A DNA stretch of 32,459 nucleotides from an uncultured Saprospiraceae bacterium (GTDB lineage: Bacteria > Bacteroidota > Bacteroidia > Chitinophagales > Saprospiraceae): contig CAKZUV010000110.1 in NCBI GenBank assembly GCA_937921555.1, positions 1 through 32,459 on the forward strand, in the 5' to 3' direction. Positions 1 through 6,569 of the stretch are shown here, in pieces (positions within the stretch are counted from its first letter, which is position 1; each line of letters opens with the position of its first letter). The notes under the pieces are model-generated. The model had not been told where the DNA came from, searched no databases, and was given only the letters and a program-made list of their open reading frames with translations. The translations under genes were made by a program, and so were the position numbers.

Positions 1-22
1 ACTCCATAATATCCAAACTAAT

Positions 23-892
23 ATGGCCAAAAAGCGTAAAATTAAAGACGAAAAAAACAACGATTCCGGGAATATTTATGACCGTATTTTCCGTGAAAAT
101 GCACGAACTATTTTTATTCCATTAATCCAGTTTCAATTAAATATCGATATCACCAGATACGAAGCACTGGAATTTAAAATGTCCAGAACCCGGGAAAGGG
201 AGGTAGATTTTTTATATAAAATTTTTGACAAAAATGGGAAGGTGAGTATCCTTCATTTAGAATTCCAAACGAAGAACGATCCGGCAATGCTCGCCCGAAT
301 TCAGGAGTACCACGCTTTAATTTATCGAAAACACAAGTTTCCTATTCGTCATATTGTGATTTATCTCGGTAAGCGAAAATCTTCCATGAAAAATAAACTG
401 GAACCAGACCACGTTTTCTCTGGTTTTGATATTATAAATATCACTGCGATTGATCCCAATCAACTGATCAGCACCCAAATTCCGGAAATGGTGATTATGG
501 CTTTGTTAGCTGATTTCAAAAAAGATAAACTGGAAAAAATACTGCACGATATTGTCGAAAGGTTAAAAAGTCTGGTCGATTCCAAGGATTCAATGTCTAA
601 ATACATCAACCAATTGTTAATCTTAGCAAGAATTCGTAACTTACAAATGATTATTTCACAAAAATTAGATGATATGCCTATTTCATATAACGTCGAAAAA
701 GACGGGTTATACCTAAGGGGAGTTGAGAAAGGAATTCAGAAGGGAATTGAAAAAGGGGTCAATAAAGGAATTGCCCAATCTGTCTGGAAGCTTTTTAGCA
801 GAGGTAATTCAGTTGAGTTCATTGCAAATAATCTTGAATTAACTATCCAACAAGTGAAGCAATACATTCAGGACTGGGAAGCTAAATCCTGA
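23..892 (+). CDS. Rpn family recombination-promoting nuclease / putative transposase (PD-(D/E)XK)
   Basis: A 289-residue protein of the Rpn / PD-(D/E)XK nuclease-transposase family. The nuclease core is visible as D62 in REVDFLYKI, then E80 and Q82 in LHLEFQTK, the D...ExQ pattern of the family, followed by the helix ARIQEYHALIYRKH. The C-terminus (from about residue 209) has a run of four-residue repeats, GIQKGIEKGVNKGI, then a small helical tail ending QYIQDWEAKS. Family knowledge: E. coli Rpn proteins are DNA endonucleases whose C-terminal part is also made separately from an internal start and acts as an antitoxin. Here M209 and M218 are in-frame ATG codons at that boundary. The same C-terminal segment follows twice more as separate ORFs. 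The promoter is outside or at the window edge. The family call is firm; the role in recombination or phage defence is inferred. Confidence 0.88.
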   Translation: MAKKRKIKDEKNNDSGNIYDRIFRENARTIFIPLIQFQLNIDITRYEALEFKMSRTREREVDFLYKIFDKNGKVSILHLEFQTKNDPAMLARIQEYHALIYRKHKFPIRHIVIYLGKRKSSMKNKLEPDHVFSGFDIINITAIDPNQLISTQIPEMVIMALLADFKKDKLEKILHDIVERLKSLVDSKDSMSKYINQLLILARIRNLQMIISQKLDDMPISYNVEKDGLYLRGVEKGIQKGIEKGVNKGIAQSVWKLFSRGNSVEFIANNLELTIQQVKQYIQDWEAKS

Positions 893-1361
893 TTATTTCA
901 CAAAATTTAGATGATATGCCTATTTCATATAACGTCGAAAAGGACGGGTTATACCTAAGGGGAGTTGAGAAAGGAATTGAGAAGGGGATTGAAAAGGGAA
1001 TCGCCCAATCTGTTTGGAATCTTTACAATGGTGGCTTTTCGATTCAGGTAATTGCAAAAAATCTTAACCTTAGTATCCAACAAGTGGAGCAATACATCCA
1101 GGACTGGGAAGCCAAATCCTGATTATTTCACAAAAATTAGATGATATGCCTATTTCATATAACGTCGAAAAAGACGGGTTATACCTAAGGGGAGTTGAGA
1201 AAGGAATACAAAAGGGAATTGAGAAGGGAATTGAAAAGGGAATCGCCCAATCCGTTTGGAATTTTTATAATGGTGGCTTTTCGATTCAAGTAATTGCAAA
1301 AAACCTTAACCTTACTACCCAACAAGTGAAACAATACATCCAGGACTGGGAAGCCAAATCC
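648..1361 (+). repeat. Three tandem copies of the Rpn C-terminal cassette
   Basis: Three head-to-tail units at 648-889, 890-1119 and 1120-1361, each beginning TGATTATTTCACAAAA and ending GAAGC(T/C)AAATCC. Lengths are 242, 230 and 242 bp; the 12-bp difference equals one four-residue repeat. In unit 1 the leading TGA is the last three bases of AATGA in the parent reading frame (codon M209). In units 2 and 3 the same TGA falls in frame as the stop codon of the preceding ORF, which fixes the direction and register of the duplication. Confidence 0.9.
916..1122 (+). CDS. Free-standing copy of the Rpn C-terminal domain (RpnS-like), copy 2
   Basis: A 68-residue ORF that repeats the C-terminal domain of the Rpn gene just upstream. 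It starts at an ATG equivalent to M218 of that protein (MPISYNVEKDGLYLRGVEKG) and ends in the same QYIQDWEAKS tail. It has three KGI-type four-residue repeats against four in the parent gene. The middle (SVWNLYNGGFSIQVIAKNLNL) differs from the parent's SVWKLFSRGNSVEFIANNLEL, while both flanks are almost identical. It lies 23 bp after the parent stop and no nuclease core precedes it. It could be a translated antitoxin-like fragment, a cassette for recombination into the full gene, or an unexpressed duplicate. The reading frame is intact, which favours function. No clear ribosome binding site is visible, but such sites are weak in Bacteroidota. Confidence 0.6.
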   Translation: MPISYNVEKDGLYLRGVEKGIEKGIEKGIAQSVWNLYNGGFSIQVIAKNLNLSIQQVEQYIQDWEAKS

Positions 1362-1364
1362 TAA
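1146..1364 (+). CDS. Free-standing copy of the Rpn C-terminal domain (RpnS-like), copy 3
   Basis: A 72-residue ORF, third tandem copy of the Rpn C-terminal domain. It begins at the same ATG as copy 2 and carries four KGI-type repeats (GIQKGIEKGIEKGIAQ). Its core (SVWNFYNGGFSIQVIAKNLNL) resembles copy 2 rather than the parent gene. It ends with TAA, whereas the parent and copy 2 end with TGA. That TGA is part of the junction sequence TGATTATTTCAC, so copy 3 probably keeps the original gene end. The intact frame and length suggest selection, but expression cannot be judged from sequence. Confidence 0.6.
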   Translation: MPISYNVEKDGLYLRGVEKGIQKGIEKGIEKGIAQSVWNFYNGGFSIQVIAKNLNLTTQQVKQYIQDWEAKS

Positions 1365-1436
1365 AACCAACCCAAACAACAAAACCCTTCAATTCTCCAT
1401 TTTTTTCAAAAGAAATCTGCCAAAACCTGCCTTCTT

Positions 1437-1469
1437 TCTGCGGAAAAGCCTATTTTCGCGCTATCTTTA
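1437..1469 (+). promoter_or_regulatory. Candidate promoter for feoAB
   Basis: A Bacteroidota-type -7 box TATCTTTA lies at 1462-1469, with a poor -33 match (TCTG, 1437-1440) 21 bases upstream. It is 25 bp before the feoA ATG. No convincing Fur or DtxR operator was recognised. Confidence 0.4.
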
Positions 1470-1493
1470 TTAAGTCTAAATAGGCATACCATT

Positions 1494-1727
1494 ATGATTT
1501 CTCTTAATATGCTAAAAAAGGGTACCCTCGCCAGAGTTGAACTACTCCCCAGCGACGCGGAAGCCCGCCAATTACTGCTTACCCACGGGATTCATCCCGG
1601 TAAGCGGATTAGACTTTTACAATCCTTCCCTTCGCAGGATCTTTCTCTGATTACTTGCAACGGAAGAAAATTAGCCATCCGTCGGGCTGATATGGCCTCG
1701 ATTCAGGTAGAACCAATGAATGAGTAA
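1494..1727 (+). CDS. feoA: FeoA family protein, ferrous iron transport accessory
   Basis: A 77-residue SH3-like FeoA protein. It has the family pattern of a start-proximal beta strand (ARVELLPSDAEA), then LLTHGIHPGKRIRLLQSFPSQDLSLITCNGRKLAIRRADMASIQVEP. In family terms the HGI(H)PGxxI turn and the late LAIR...A strand are diagnostic. FeoA binds the cytoplasmic side of FeoB and supports Fe(II) import. Its stop overlaps the feoB start by 8 bp (ATG at 1720), so the two are translationally coupled. The N-terminus MISLNML fits the expected length, so no other start is needed. Confidence 0.88.
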   Translation: MISLNMLKKGTLARVELLPSDAEARQLLLTHGIHPGKRIRLLQSFPSQDLSLITCNGRKLAIRRADMASIQVEPMNE

Positions 1728-3684
1728 AACAATCTTACTGGCCGGAAATCCCAACGTCGGAAAATCCAGCCTCTTTAATCTATTAACCGGTCTTAAGCAA
1801 CATACAGGAAACTACGAAGGAGTAACGGTAGAAAAAAAGACGGGACGCTACCAGGACTATTCCATCATCGACCTGCCTGGCCTGAAATCCCTGTGGGCGG
1901 CGACCATCGACGAACAGATTTCTGCCCGCGCTATCCTGCAAGGCAAAGACACCAGTCAACCCATCATTTTCGTCGTCAGCGGTACCAAACTGGAAGAGGA
2001 ATTATTACTTTTTACCCAGATTGCGGATCTCCAAATTCCAATGATTCTCGTCATCAATTTTAAGGATGAACTGGCCGCTAACAACATCACCATTGATACC
2101 GATTTACTTTCGGGCCGGCTCAATTGTCCTGTCCTGCTCTGTAACTCCAGAAACGGAGACGGACTGGAGGATATAAAAGAGATTATTCACAATAATAATT
2201 TTGCGATACCAACCGCTTTTGCGCGCAGTCATTACGATGATTTCAGCAGTGGTAATTATGGTAACGCCTACGAACCACTGGTCCGCGCCTGGGTCGGTGA
2301 CCCTGCCGATACCAAACCGGATCTGGCGATTCGCGATCTGGAAAAAAGGTACCTGGTCATTGGTCAGTTACTAACGGATACCATGGAAATTCCTGCCCTC
2401 GTGGAACAGCAGGAACGCAGCGACCGGCTGGATAAAATACTACTTCACCCCTTTTTTGGCACCTTGATTTTTCTGGCCATTTTGTTTGTTATTTTTCAAT
2501 CCATCTTTTCCTTTACGGCTTACCCCATGGATCTGATCGACGGTACTTTCGCCTGGATAAGTGGTAAAGCCAGCAATATTCAGCCCACCTGGCTGGGAGA
2601 TTTGCTCAGTAATGGATTGATTCCCGGTCTGGGTGGTATCCTGATTTTTATTCCCCAAATTGCGATTCTGTTCTTTTTCTTCGGACTTCTGGAAAGCACC
2701 GGATATATGACCCGGATTTCTTTTCTTTCAGATAATGTTCTGAAAAGATTTGGCCTCAGTGGTTCCAGTGTTGTACCAATTGTTTCGGGACTGGCCTGTG
2801 CGATTCCCGCGATTATGTCCGTACGGACGGTAGAGCGAGAACGGGAAAGACTGGCCCTGATTATGGCCATTCCATTCATGACCTGCAGTGCGCGGCTGCC
2901 CGTATATACAATTTTGATCGCCCTGATTTTTCCCGACGAATATCTCTTCGGTATTTTTAGTTACAAAGGACTTGCCTTATTCGCGTTATACCTTTTGGGT
3001 ACTTTCAGTACGCTCGGAGCCGCCTGGCTGATTTCCCGCTGGAAAGAACCCTCCGCTGATCCCATCTGGATCATGGAAATGCCGTTGTACCGGAGTCCGC
3101 ACTGGCGCCGGGTCTTTAGTGATATGTTTATAAAAACAAAATCATTCGTCGTAGGAGCCGGAAAAATCATTTTATTATTTTCGCTTATCCTCTGGTTCCT
3201 GTCGGCCTTCAGTCCGCACGATCAGGATTTTATTGACCAAAAAGCAGCCCAACAAACGGAAGTAGATGCTTCCTCGGTAGCCCTGGAATATTCTTACGCG
3301 GGATATATTGGAAAAACCATTGAACCTATTATTGCTCCGCTTGGTTATGACTGGAAAATAGGAATTGCCCTACTCTCTTCTTTTGCCGCCAGAGAAATTT
3401 TTGTCGGTACTTTAGCGACCATCTATAGCATCGGATCGGAAGAAGAAGGAAGTGTGATTACTCGTTTAAAAAGTGAGGTGAAACCGGGTACCAATCTGCC
3501 CCGGTTTGATATCGCTACCTGTTTTTCGTTGCTGCTTTTCTACGCCTTTGCGTTGCAGTGTATGAGTACGGTGGCCATCGTCCGCAGAGAGACAGGAAGC
3601 TGGAAGTGGCCTTTGATTCAGTTTGGAGCCATGTTGCTGGTGGCTTACATAAGTGCGCTGGCGGGCTATCAGTTATTGTCTTGA
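1720..3684 (+). CDS. feoB: FeoB, ferrous iron transporter with N-terminal GTPase domain
   Basis: A 654-residue inner-membrane Fe(II) transporter. The G domain is at the N-terminus: G1 GNPNVGKSS (9-17), switch region GNYEGVTVEKK (30-40), G3 DLPG (51-54), and NFKDE in the G4 position. It is followed by the helical GDI-like linker and about eight or more hydrophobic segments, including the Gate repeats (around VVPIVSGLACAIPAIMSVRT and AAREIFVGTLATIYS). The C-terminus has the conserved CMSTVAIVRRETGSWKWP segment. At 654 residues it is shorter than the roughly 700-770 common in the family; the linker and C-terminus look compact. G4 is NFKDE rather than NxxD in its commonest form. It overlaps feoA by 8 bp. 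No FeoC is present. Confidence 0.93.
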   Translation: MSKTILLAGNPNVGKSSLFNLLTGLKQHTGNYEGVTVEKKTGRYQDYSIIDLPGLKSLWAATIDEQISARAILQGKDTSQPIIFVVSGTKLEEELLLFTQIADLQIPMILVINFKDELAANNITIDTDLLSGRLNCPVLLCNSRNGDGLEDIKEIIHNNNFAIPTAFARSHYDDFSSGNYGNAYEPLVRAWVGDPADTKPDLAIRDLEKRYLVIGQLLTDTMEIPALVEQQERSDRLDKILLHPFFGTLIFLAILFVIFQSIFSFTAYPMDLIDGTFAWISGKASNIQPTWLGDLLSNGLIPGLGGILIFIPQIAILFFFFGLLESTGYMTRISFLSDNVLKRFGLSGSSVVPIVSGLACAIPAIMSVRTVERERERLALIMAIPFMTCSARLPVYTILIALIFPDEYLFGIFSYKGLALFALYLLGTFSTLGAAWLISRWKEPSADPIWIMEMPLYRSPHWRRVFSDMFIKTKSFVVGAGKIILLFSLILWFLSAFSPHDQDFIDQKAAQQTEVDASSVALEYSYAGYIGKTIEPIIAPLGYDWKIGIALLSSFAAREIFVGTLATIYSIGSEEEGSVITRLKSEVKPGTNLPRFDIATCFSLLLFYAFALQCMSTVAIVRRETGSWKWPLIQFGAMLLVAYISALAGYQLLS

Positions 3685-3707
3685 TTATGATATCAAATCA
3701 GTGTGAG

Positions 3708-3781
3708 GATTCCAGCGGAATCACATTATATTAGCCCGGGTAATGGTAACGAACCGACCCCAGCGGGTGTCGCATTATATT
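3708..3781. repeat. Two REP-like hairpin repeats
   Basis: The first hairpin is GATTCC-AGC-GGAATC (3708-3722), a perfect 6-bp stem. The second is GACCCC-AGC-GGGTGTC (3756-3771), with one bulged T. Both have the loop AGC and both run directly into TC(A/G)CATTATATT (3721-3732 and 3770-3781). The shared tail and loop with compensating stem changes point to one repeat family rather than chance. Confidence 0.65.
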
Positions 3782-3968
3782 TTGAAAGTTATTTAAAAAG
3801 TGTGCCAGGACATTTTGAATGTTGTTTAAAAAAAACCGGCTGAACAATATGCTCAAAAAACACCTTATAAACCTGCGTAAAAACTAAATTTTCCCTAATA
3901 ATTAAAAATTTGACAGAAGAAGGTTCGTAAACCATGAATTTATCGTTATTTTGTCCTTTTTTAGTGTT

Positions 3969-4133
3969 AGGGATCATTAAAATAATAACTTAGTAACATT
4001 TGGTTGCTTAATTAGCTCCTACTCTTCGTTGGCAAAAAACTCATTATGCTACGGCATAAATCGCTTTTTACCCCTCGATTAGAACTAAATTAACCGACCC
4101 AAACCTTTATATCTTATTTTTTAAATGATCCCC
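3969..4133. repeat. Imperfect ~165-bp palindrome (MITE-like or cruciform element)
   Basis: The left arm (3969 to about 4052) and the reverse complement of the right arm (about 4053-4133) align along most of their length. Matching blocks are GGGATCATT and AAAATAA at the outer ends, TTTGG, TTAATT(T)AG, GGCAAAAA against GGTAAAAA, and CATTATGC against TTTATGCC at the centre (around CTACGG, 4050-4055). There are several mismatches and small gaps. No ORF lies inside. It may be a non-autonomous mobile element or a transcribed hairpin upstream of the hydroxylase gene. Confidence 0.6.
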
Positions 4134-4147
4134 AAAAATTAAATGTG

Positions 4148-4774
4148 ATGGCAGAAAAGAATCCAACCGCGACCAGCGGCCGAATGTACGAAAATCCAAT
4201 TTTAGAAAAGTTGACGGCTACGTCTCCCCGAATGATGGTCCCCTTTCATCTTATCATCGCCTCTTTCTGTATTTTCTGGGGCTTTTACAATGGCTATTCC
4301 AGTAGCCCATTGACCATCGGACTTTTATTTCTGGGCGGTATGTTCTTCTGGACGTTTGCCGAATATGCCCTGCACCGCTGGATTTTTCACTACGTCCACG
4401 ACTCTCCGATGATGAAAACGGTTCATTATGCGATCCACGGATATCACCACAACGCACCGAGAGATGCCAAACGTCTATACATGCCCCCCATTCCAGCCAT
4501 CGTTATTTTACTGGCTTTTTTCGGTATGTTTTATCTGGCAATGGGCGACCTTGCGTGGTTTTTCCTGCCGGGTTTTGAAATTGGTTATCTGATGTATGCG
4601 TCTGTACACTACGGCGTACACACCCGTAAAGCACCAAAACGATTGAAACATCTATGGCACCACCACGCATTACACCACCACAAATATCCAAACCTGGCTT
4701 TTGGAGTTTCCAATACTTTCTGGGACAAGGTATTCCGAACAATGCCACCGGAACGAAAGAAATTATCCGCATAA
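4148..4774 (+). CDS. Membrane fatty acid hydroxylase (FA2H/Scs7-like)
   Basis: A 208-residue integral membrane di-iron hydroxylase of the fatty acid hydroxylase superfamily. The histidine clusters are all present: HRWIFH (76-81), HGYHH (97-101), HYGVH (154-158) and HLWHHHALHHH (168-178). Hydrophobic segments lie at about 32-70 and 115-150. The short length and spacing fit the fatty acid 2-hydroxylase branch, which hydroxylates acyl chains of sphingolipids; Bacteroidota commonly make sphingolipids, so that substrate is a reasonable inference. A GTG at 4145 is in frame, but the ATG at 4148 is the more likely start. A strong terminator follows at once. It stands alone, with no lipid gene beside it. 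Confidence 0.87.
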   Translation: MAEKNPTATSGRMYENPILEKLTATSPRMMVPFHLIIASFCIFWGFYNGYSSSPLTIGLLFLGGMFFWTFAEYALHRWIFHYVHDSPMMKTVHYAIHGYHHNAPRDAKRLYMPPIPAIVILLAFFGMFYLAMGDLAWFFLPGFEIGYLMYASVHYGVHTRKAPKRLKHLWHHHALHHHKYPNLAFGVSNTFWDKVFRTMPPERKKLSA

Positions 4775-4816
4775 AAAAAAGCCCGATTTGATCTGATGAT
4801 TAAATCGGGCTTTTTT
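4773..4816. terminator. Strong bidirectional rho-independent terminator
   Basis: Perfect 9-bp stem GCCCGATTT (4781-4789) / AAATCGGGC (4802-4810) with a 12-base loop. It is flanked by an A-run on the left and TTTTTT (4811-4816) on the right, so it can stop transcription from both sides: the hydroxylase on plus and, weakly, bshB1 on minus. Confidence 0.9.
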
Positions 4817-4873
4817 GATAGGTTTAGGAAACGAATGAGGGAAAGGTTCTGGGGGCGTCAAAATCTTCTCAAC

Positions 4874-4915
4874 AACTCAACCGCTTTGCAATTCAACGCG
4901 CAAAGCGCTTCCAAC
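4874..4915 (+). repeat. Dispersed intergenic repeat, copy 1
   Basis: This degenerate sequence built on AACTCAACCGC, ATTCAAC and GCAAAGCGCTTC lies downstream of the hydroxylase terminator. A second copy lies on the opposite strand at 32304-32342, 27 kb away, sharing AACTCAACCGC, TTCAAC and GCAAAGCGC in the same order. It does not code for anything recognisable. Confidence 0.55.
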
Positions 4916-4937
4916 AGCAAAACGCTCAACAAGCGCC

Positions 4938-5660
4938 CTACTCCAACCCAAACAAATCACTTACTCCAACCGGGCGCACCACGTTAAATCCTTCACCAAA
5001 GGTAGCGTTGATATACCGTCCGTGGATTCGGTTTTTGGCTTTGATGGATTCAAAAAAATCTTCGCCGGAAATGGGCGTTTGGGGGCCTTTGATTTTTGCT
5101 TTTGGATCAAAAAACTGGGTTTTATAAGCGAGGATGCATTCCAGTTTTTTATCGAGGTATGGAGTGATATCCACTACAATATCCGGATGTAACGTGTGAT
5201 CCTGAATATAGTGATAGATGACTTTAGGTCGCCACTTTTTCTGTTTTTTTCCATCTAACTTTGTTTCTACCTTGCTGAGTCCCGCCAGAAAACAGGCATC
5301 ATTTACCAACTGGGCGGCACGTCCGTGGTCGGGATGCCGGTCGCTCAGCGCATTGGCCAGTACGATGTCCGGCTGACAATCGCGGATGACTTTGATAATC
5401 TTTTTTTTATTTTTTTTACTAAGGGTAAAAAATCCATCGCCCAGATTCAGGGTTTTCCGGAAACGAGCTCCCATGATTTTGGCGGAAGCCAGTCCTTCTT
5501 TCTTTCGGGTTTTGGCGGTACCGCGAGTGCCCATTTCTCCGCGAGTCAAATCCAGGAGTCCGACGGAATATCCCAGATCAATATGCCGGAGTAAAGTTCC
5601 GCAACAACTCAATTCTACGTCGTCGGGATGGACACCGATTGCCAGTATGTTAACTTTCAT
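4938..5660 (-). CDS. bshB1: Bacillithiol biosynthesis deacetylase BshB1 (PIG-L/LmbE family)
   Basis: A 240-residue zinc-dependent N-acetylglucosaminyl-malate deacetylase, second step of bacillithiol synthesis. The metal and catalytic motif GVHPDDVE is at residues 9-16 and the second motif RHPDHG is near residue 110; the later LHPD and the C-terminal HGRYINATFGEGF segment match the BshB1 subgroup. The length is normal. It begins one base after the stop of the peroxidase gene, so the two are in one operon and probably coupled. That pairing suggests low-molecular-weight thiol supply linked to peroxide removal. bshA and bshC are not in the window. Confidence 0.9.
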   Translation of the reverse strand: MKVNILAIGVHPDDVELSCCGTLLRHIDLGYSVGLLDLTRGEMGTRGTAKTRKKEGLASAKIMGARFRKTLNLGDGFFTLSKKNKKKIIKVIRDCQPDIVLANALSDRHPDHGRAAQLVNDACFLAGLSKVETKLDGKKQKKWRPKVIYHYIQDHTLHPDIVVDITPYLDKKLECILAYKTQFFDPKAKIKGPQTPISGEDFFESIKAKNRIHGRYINATFGEGFNVVRPVGVSDLFGLE

Positions 5661-5661
5661 C

Positions 5662-6150
5662 TTATAGTAATTTTTCGATGGCTTTTTTCACTTTTCCACT
5701 GGTCGGTTTGGTTGTGGAGAAATAATAGTCCACCACTTTTCCCTCTTTATCGACGAGGTATTTATGGAAATTCCATTTGGGTTTGGAAGATACTTTCCCG
5801 TTTTTGGATTTATCAGAAAGAAAATCGTACAATGGATGTACTTCCTTGCCCTTTACTTTTATTTTATTGAAAATGGGATAAGATACTTCGTATTTAGTCA
5901 TACAAAATTGTGCAATTGCTTCGCCGTCGAGTGGTTCCTGTCCCGCAAAATCATTACTGGGAAAAGCTAAAACTTCCAGTCCCTGGTCTTTATATTCGGC
6001 GTAGAGTGCTTCCATATCTTTTAGCTGTGGCGTAAAACCACACTTGGAGGCGGTATTGACAACGAGCAAAACTTTTCCGGCGTACTTTTTTAAATCCACG
6101 ATGGCGCCCGTGGTGTCTTCGACTTGAAACTGATGAATAGAATTTGACAT
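5662..6150 (-). CDS. Glutathione peroxidase family thiol peroxidase
   Basis: A thioredoxin-fold peroxidase of 162 residues from the ATG at 6150. An upstream in-frame start would add MSFSLLYSIKI, which is not part of the family fold. The peroxidatic cysteine is C37 in NTASKCGFTPQ, and the catalytic Gln and Trp are in FAGQEP (Q71) and KWNFHKYLVD. C83 in QFCMTKYEVSYPIF sits where thioredoxin-dependent (non-selenium) members carry the resolving cysteine. The usual FPCNQF is FPSNDF here. The protein probably reduces peroxides with thioredoxin or bacillithiol as donor; the donor is inference. It lies between an NTF2-like gene and bshB1 in a tight minus-strand group. Confidence 0.9.
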   Translation of the reverse strand: MSNSIHQFQVEDTTGAIVDLKKYAGKVLLVVNTASKCGFTPQLKDMEALYAEYKDQGLEVLAFPSNDFAGQEPLDGEAIAQFCMTKYEVSYPIFNKIKVKGKEVHPLYDFLSDKSKNGKVSSKPKWNFHKYLVDKEGKVVDYYFSTTKPTSGKVKKAIEKLL

Positions 6151-6196
6151 AATTTTTATTGAATACAACAATGAAAAGGACAAATAGTTAATGAAA

Positions 6197-6538
6197 CTAC
6201 TTCTCTCTCAGAAAACGGGCTTTTGCGATCAATCCGTTTTCTATTTCATAAATAGCAATGATGACAGATACTTCAACACCTTTTCTTCCGGTCACTCTTT
6301 CGTGGTCAATCACTGTATTTCCCATCACCATTCTATTGATAATTTCAGCATGCAAATCCGGTGAATTTTCAAAAACATCCTGATAGATATTCTTCAGATC
6401 CGCTCTTCCCGTCGCATAAGGTGTATGCTCCGAAAAATGATATAACTCAACATCAGGAGCGTGACAATCTAAAAAAATTGCCAGATTCCTTGCGTTATAA
6501 GCATCGACCTGTTTTTGAACAACCATTTCTGAATTCAT
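6197..6538 (-). CDS. SnoaL-like / nuclear transport factor 2 family protein
   Basis: A 113-residue single-domain protein with the NTF2/SnoaL pattern: N-terminal helix MVVQKQVDAYNARNLAIFLD, then CHAPDVELYHF, a helix with GRADLKNIYQDVFENSPDLHAE, and beta strands ending IAIYEIENGLIAKARFLREK. Many such proteins are called steroid delta-isomerase-like, but their substrates are mostly unknown. It lies 46 bp upstream of the peroxidase gene on the same strand and is probably the first gene of the redox operon. No specific enzyme activity can be assigned. Confidence 0.75.
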   Translation of the reverse strand: MNSEMVVQKQVDAYNARNLAIFLDCHAPDVELYHFSEHTPYATGRADLKNIYQDVFENSPDLHAEIINRMVMGNTVIDHERVTGRKGVEVSVIIAIYEIENGLIAKARFLREK

Positions 6539-6569
6539 TTATTTAATTTTCTATTAAAATCAGTATTCT

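Larger units (their letters stand above)
3685..4147. other. 463-bp non-coding region between feoB and the hydroxylase gene
   Basis: No believable gene. The stretch holds two REP-like hairpins (3708-3781), an A+T-rich section (about 3782-3968) in which nothing was recognised, and a long imperfect palindrome (3969-4133) ending just before the next gene. No simple terminator with a T-tract was seen after feoB. Confidence 0.7.

Noticed and set aside
1440-1490. Fur/DtxR operator before feoA
   Set aside because: TTTATTAAGTCTAAATA has only weak dyad symmetry and does not match a known box well.
4796-4987. 63-codon frame after the hydroxylase gene
   Set aside because: It starts inside the terminator loop and runs through a degenerate repeat into bshB1.
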